From: Parcubacteria group bacterium Greene0416_79
GTDB lineage: Bacteria; Patescibacteriota; Minisyncoccia; Phycocordibacterales; UBA10002
DNA: 11,587 nucleotides
Reading direction: 5' to 3'
Assembly (NCBI GenBank): GCA_007375655.1
Contig: VMES01000022.1
Coordinates: forward strand, 1-11,587
Both the position numbers and the translations under genes were made by a program. The notes under the pieces are model-generated. The model had not been told where the DNA came from and did no database searches. It saw only the letters and a program-made list of their open reading frames with translations. The number at the start of each line of letters is the position of its first letter. Position 1 is the stretch's first letter. This document shows positions 10,531-11,587 of the stretch, one piece after another.

Positions 10531-11587
10531 TTACTGGCAGCTGTCGCATATCAACTGCTCCTGCGGGTCTTCGGGTAGGACGGCTGCGCTTCTTGGGAAG
10601 ACCGCGTCAACGGTAAGCTCTGGCCGTTTGGCTACCGCCGCAAGAACTGATTCTTGTTCCGGAGATGCGTTTGAAGAAACAACCCCCTCGCCCCCTTTGA
10701 TAAGGGGGAGAGCCGAGGCAACGGAACTGACGGGCGGGGCAAATGTTTCTCTGCGAACGTCGCGCACCGGAGACGCGACCGGCTCCGCTTTAGGAGTAGG
10801 AGTAGGAGTAGGAGTAGGAGTAAGAAGCGGGGGCTGAAGCTTGGTAATGCCGCCGAAGGCGGCGGGCGCGCTCTCGCCTTTCCGAAACGCGGCGGCGAAC
10901 CCAACTTTTCCAATCTGCTCGGCTTTGTTGACGCGAACCGTTGACTGCTCGGCAGAATGCCTTGGCCTCATGTGCAGGTAATACGTGGTCTTGAGCCCCT
11001 TCTCCCACGCGGTGGTATAGATCTTCATGGTCTCATCAATGTCCCTGGTCGCCAAATACATGTTGCGCGAGAGCGCCTGGTCCACCCACTTCTGCGCGCG
11101 CGCCGCCACCTCAATAAACGCAAGAGGCGAAGTCGTGAAAGACGTCTTGTAGATGTGCTTCAAATGTTCCGGGATGCCTTGAATCTCGGCAATATCTCCC
11201 CGCGTCTCAATAATCTTCTCCCGCACCTTCTCCCAGAGCCCCATGTTCTTGAGGTCAAGCACGAGGTTGTGATTGAGATCCAGATACTTGCCGGAAATCT
11301 TGCTGCGCGAAAAGACCTGCGCAAAGCGCGGGTCAATGCCCGGCGTCGTACCCGCCACAAGCCCGATGTTGGCATTCGGCGCGACCGCCATAAGGGTGGC
11401 ATTCCGCATGCCCTTCTTCACCTTCTCCCGAAGCACCTCCCAGTTCAATCCCCGATGCCGGCTCTCCAAAGACACGGTGAGCGCGTGCCCGCGGCTCCTT
11501 TCAAGATGCGCGAGCGTATCAATCGGCACCTGCCCCTTTGACCAGCCGGAACCGTGAAAGTGCCGGTAGGCGCCCCGCTCGGCCGAG
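10531..11587 (-). CDS. nrdA: Ribonucleotide reductase large subunit, C-terminal part (5' end outside window)
   Basis: The frame runs off the right edge; 351 residues are visible. The visible part matches the C-terminal half of class I NrdA: ERGAYRHFHGSGWSKGQ, PNANIGLVAGTTPGIDPRFAQVFSR, and TTYYLHMRPRHSAEQSTV. It ends in ICDSCQ, the CxxC swinging arm that re-reduces the active site. Between the barrel end and CxxC lies an unusual, probably disordered linker of about 120 residues with a Pro-Thr run (LLTPTPTPTPTPKAEP, from hexamer repeats at 10791-10820) and a palindrome-encoded stretch LPLIKGGEG (10691-10708). The active-site cysteines of the barrel core and the N-terminal ATP-cone lie outside the window. 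It is followed on the same strand by the GxxExxY-type pseudogene and nrdB. Confidence 0.93.
   Translation of the reverse strand, partial: SAERGAYRHFHGSGWSKGQVPIDTLAHLERSRGHALTVSLESRHRGLNWEVLREKVKKGMRNATLMAVAPNANIGLVAGTTPGIDPRFAQVFSRSKISGKYLDLNHNLVLDLKNMGLWEKVREKIIETRGDIAEIQGIPEHLKHIYKTSFTTSPLAFIEVAARAQKWVDQALSRNMYLATRDIDETMKIYTTAWEKGLKTTYYLHMRPRHSAEQSTVRVNKAEQIGKVGFAAAFRKGESAPAAFGGITKLQPPLLTPTPTPTPTPKAEPVASPVRDVRRETFAPPVSSVASALPLIKGGEGVVSSNASPEQESVLAAVAKRPELTVDAVFPRSAAVLPEDPQEQLICDSCQ
10691..10708. repeat. In-frame palindrome in the nrdA linker
   Basis: CCCCCTT (10691-10697) and AAGGGGG (10702-10708) form a perfect 7-bp stem with TGAT loop. On the coding strand it contributes LPLIKGGEG to the NrdA linker. 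Confidence 0.7.
10791..10820. repeat. Hexamer tandem repeat encoding (Thr-Pro)n in nrdA
   Basis: TAGGAG is repeated five times without change. On the coding strand it reads as alternating ACT/CCT codons, giving a Thr-Pro run. The 6-bp unit keeps the frame whatever the copy number. Confidence 0.92.

Noticed and set aside
10421..10837. Plus-strand ORF with Gly-Val repeats opposite nrdA
   Set aside because: Its repeat is the antisense of the Thr-Pro hexamer array; no start signals and no family match.

Overview
The window looks like a chromosomal segment of a Patescibacteria/CPR bacterium, most likely of the Parcubacteria group. The grounds are gene content and style, not a database match: an rpsP-khpA-trmD cluster without rimM or rplS, a short SMC without a recognisable hinge, a PaaX/Cas2-like protein, a GxxExxY-type relic, very few Shine-Dalgarno sequences, and many short palindromic repeats that also sit inside reading frames (including the 'SSAKATEG' peptide that I associate with Parcubacteria repeats). 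No tRNA, rRNA or CRISPR array was seen.

Layout, left to right. (1) 76-1284 (+): an MFS permease. (2) 1368-3417 (-): a translation cluster of rpsP (S16), khpA (KH RNA-binding protein) and trmD (tRNA m1G37 methyltransferase). A 47-codon orphan ORF sits between khpA and trmD, between two intrinsic terminators. (3) 3481-5408 (+): RNase R, divergent from rpsP, with an internal deletion plus frameshift. (4) 5478-5708 (+): an orphan 76-aa gene with its own promoter and a strong terminator. (5) 5625-7994 (-): an SMC-type ATPase whose tail overlaps the orphan gene on the other strand. (6) 8243-8935: a PaaX/Cas2-like gene bracketed by two copies of a 43-bp direct repeat, each containing the same perfect 34-bp palindrome. 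(7) 9057-11587 (-): class I ribonucleotide reductase, nrdA (5' end outside the window) then nrdB, separated by a GxxExxY-type pseudogene flanked by 18-bp inverted repeats.

Together this is housekeeping information processing (ribosome and tRNA modification, RNA decay, chromosome organisation, dNTP synthesis) sprinkled with small repeats. Four points stand out. The PaaX-like gene with twin palindromes is the best candidate for an undescribed regulatory or mobile unit; one palindrome supplies the predicted -35 box of the gene. Palindromic repeats have entered trmD, rnr and nrdA in frame. Several promoters place the -10 box 6-7 nt before the start codon (rpsP, rnr, paaX-like, probably the MFS gene), which predicts leaderless mRNAs. 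NrdB has Phe at the radical-Tyr position and Glu as first metal ligand, the pattern of the Mn/Fe class Ic enzyme.

All family assignments rest on motifs read by eye. Promoters and terminators are pattern calls without experimental support.
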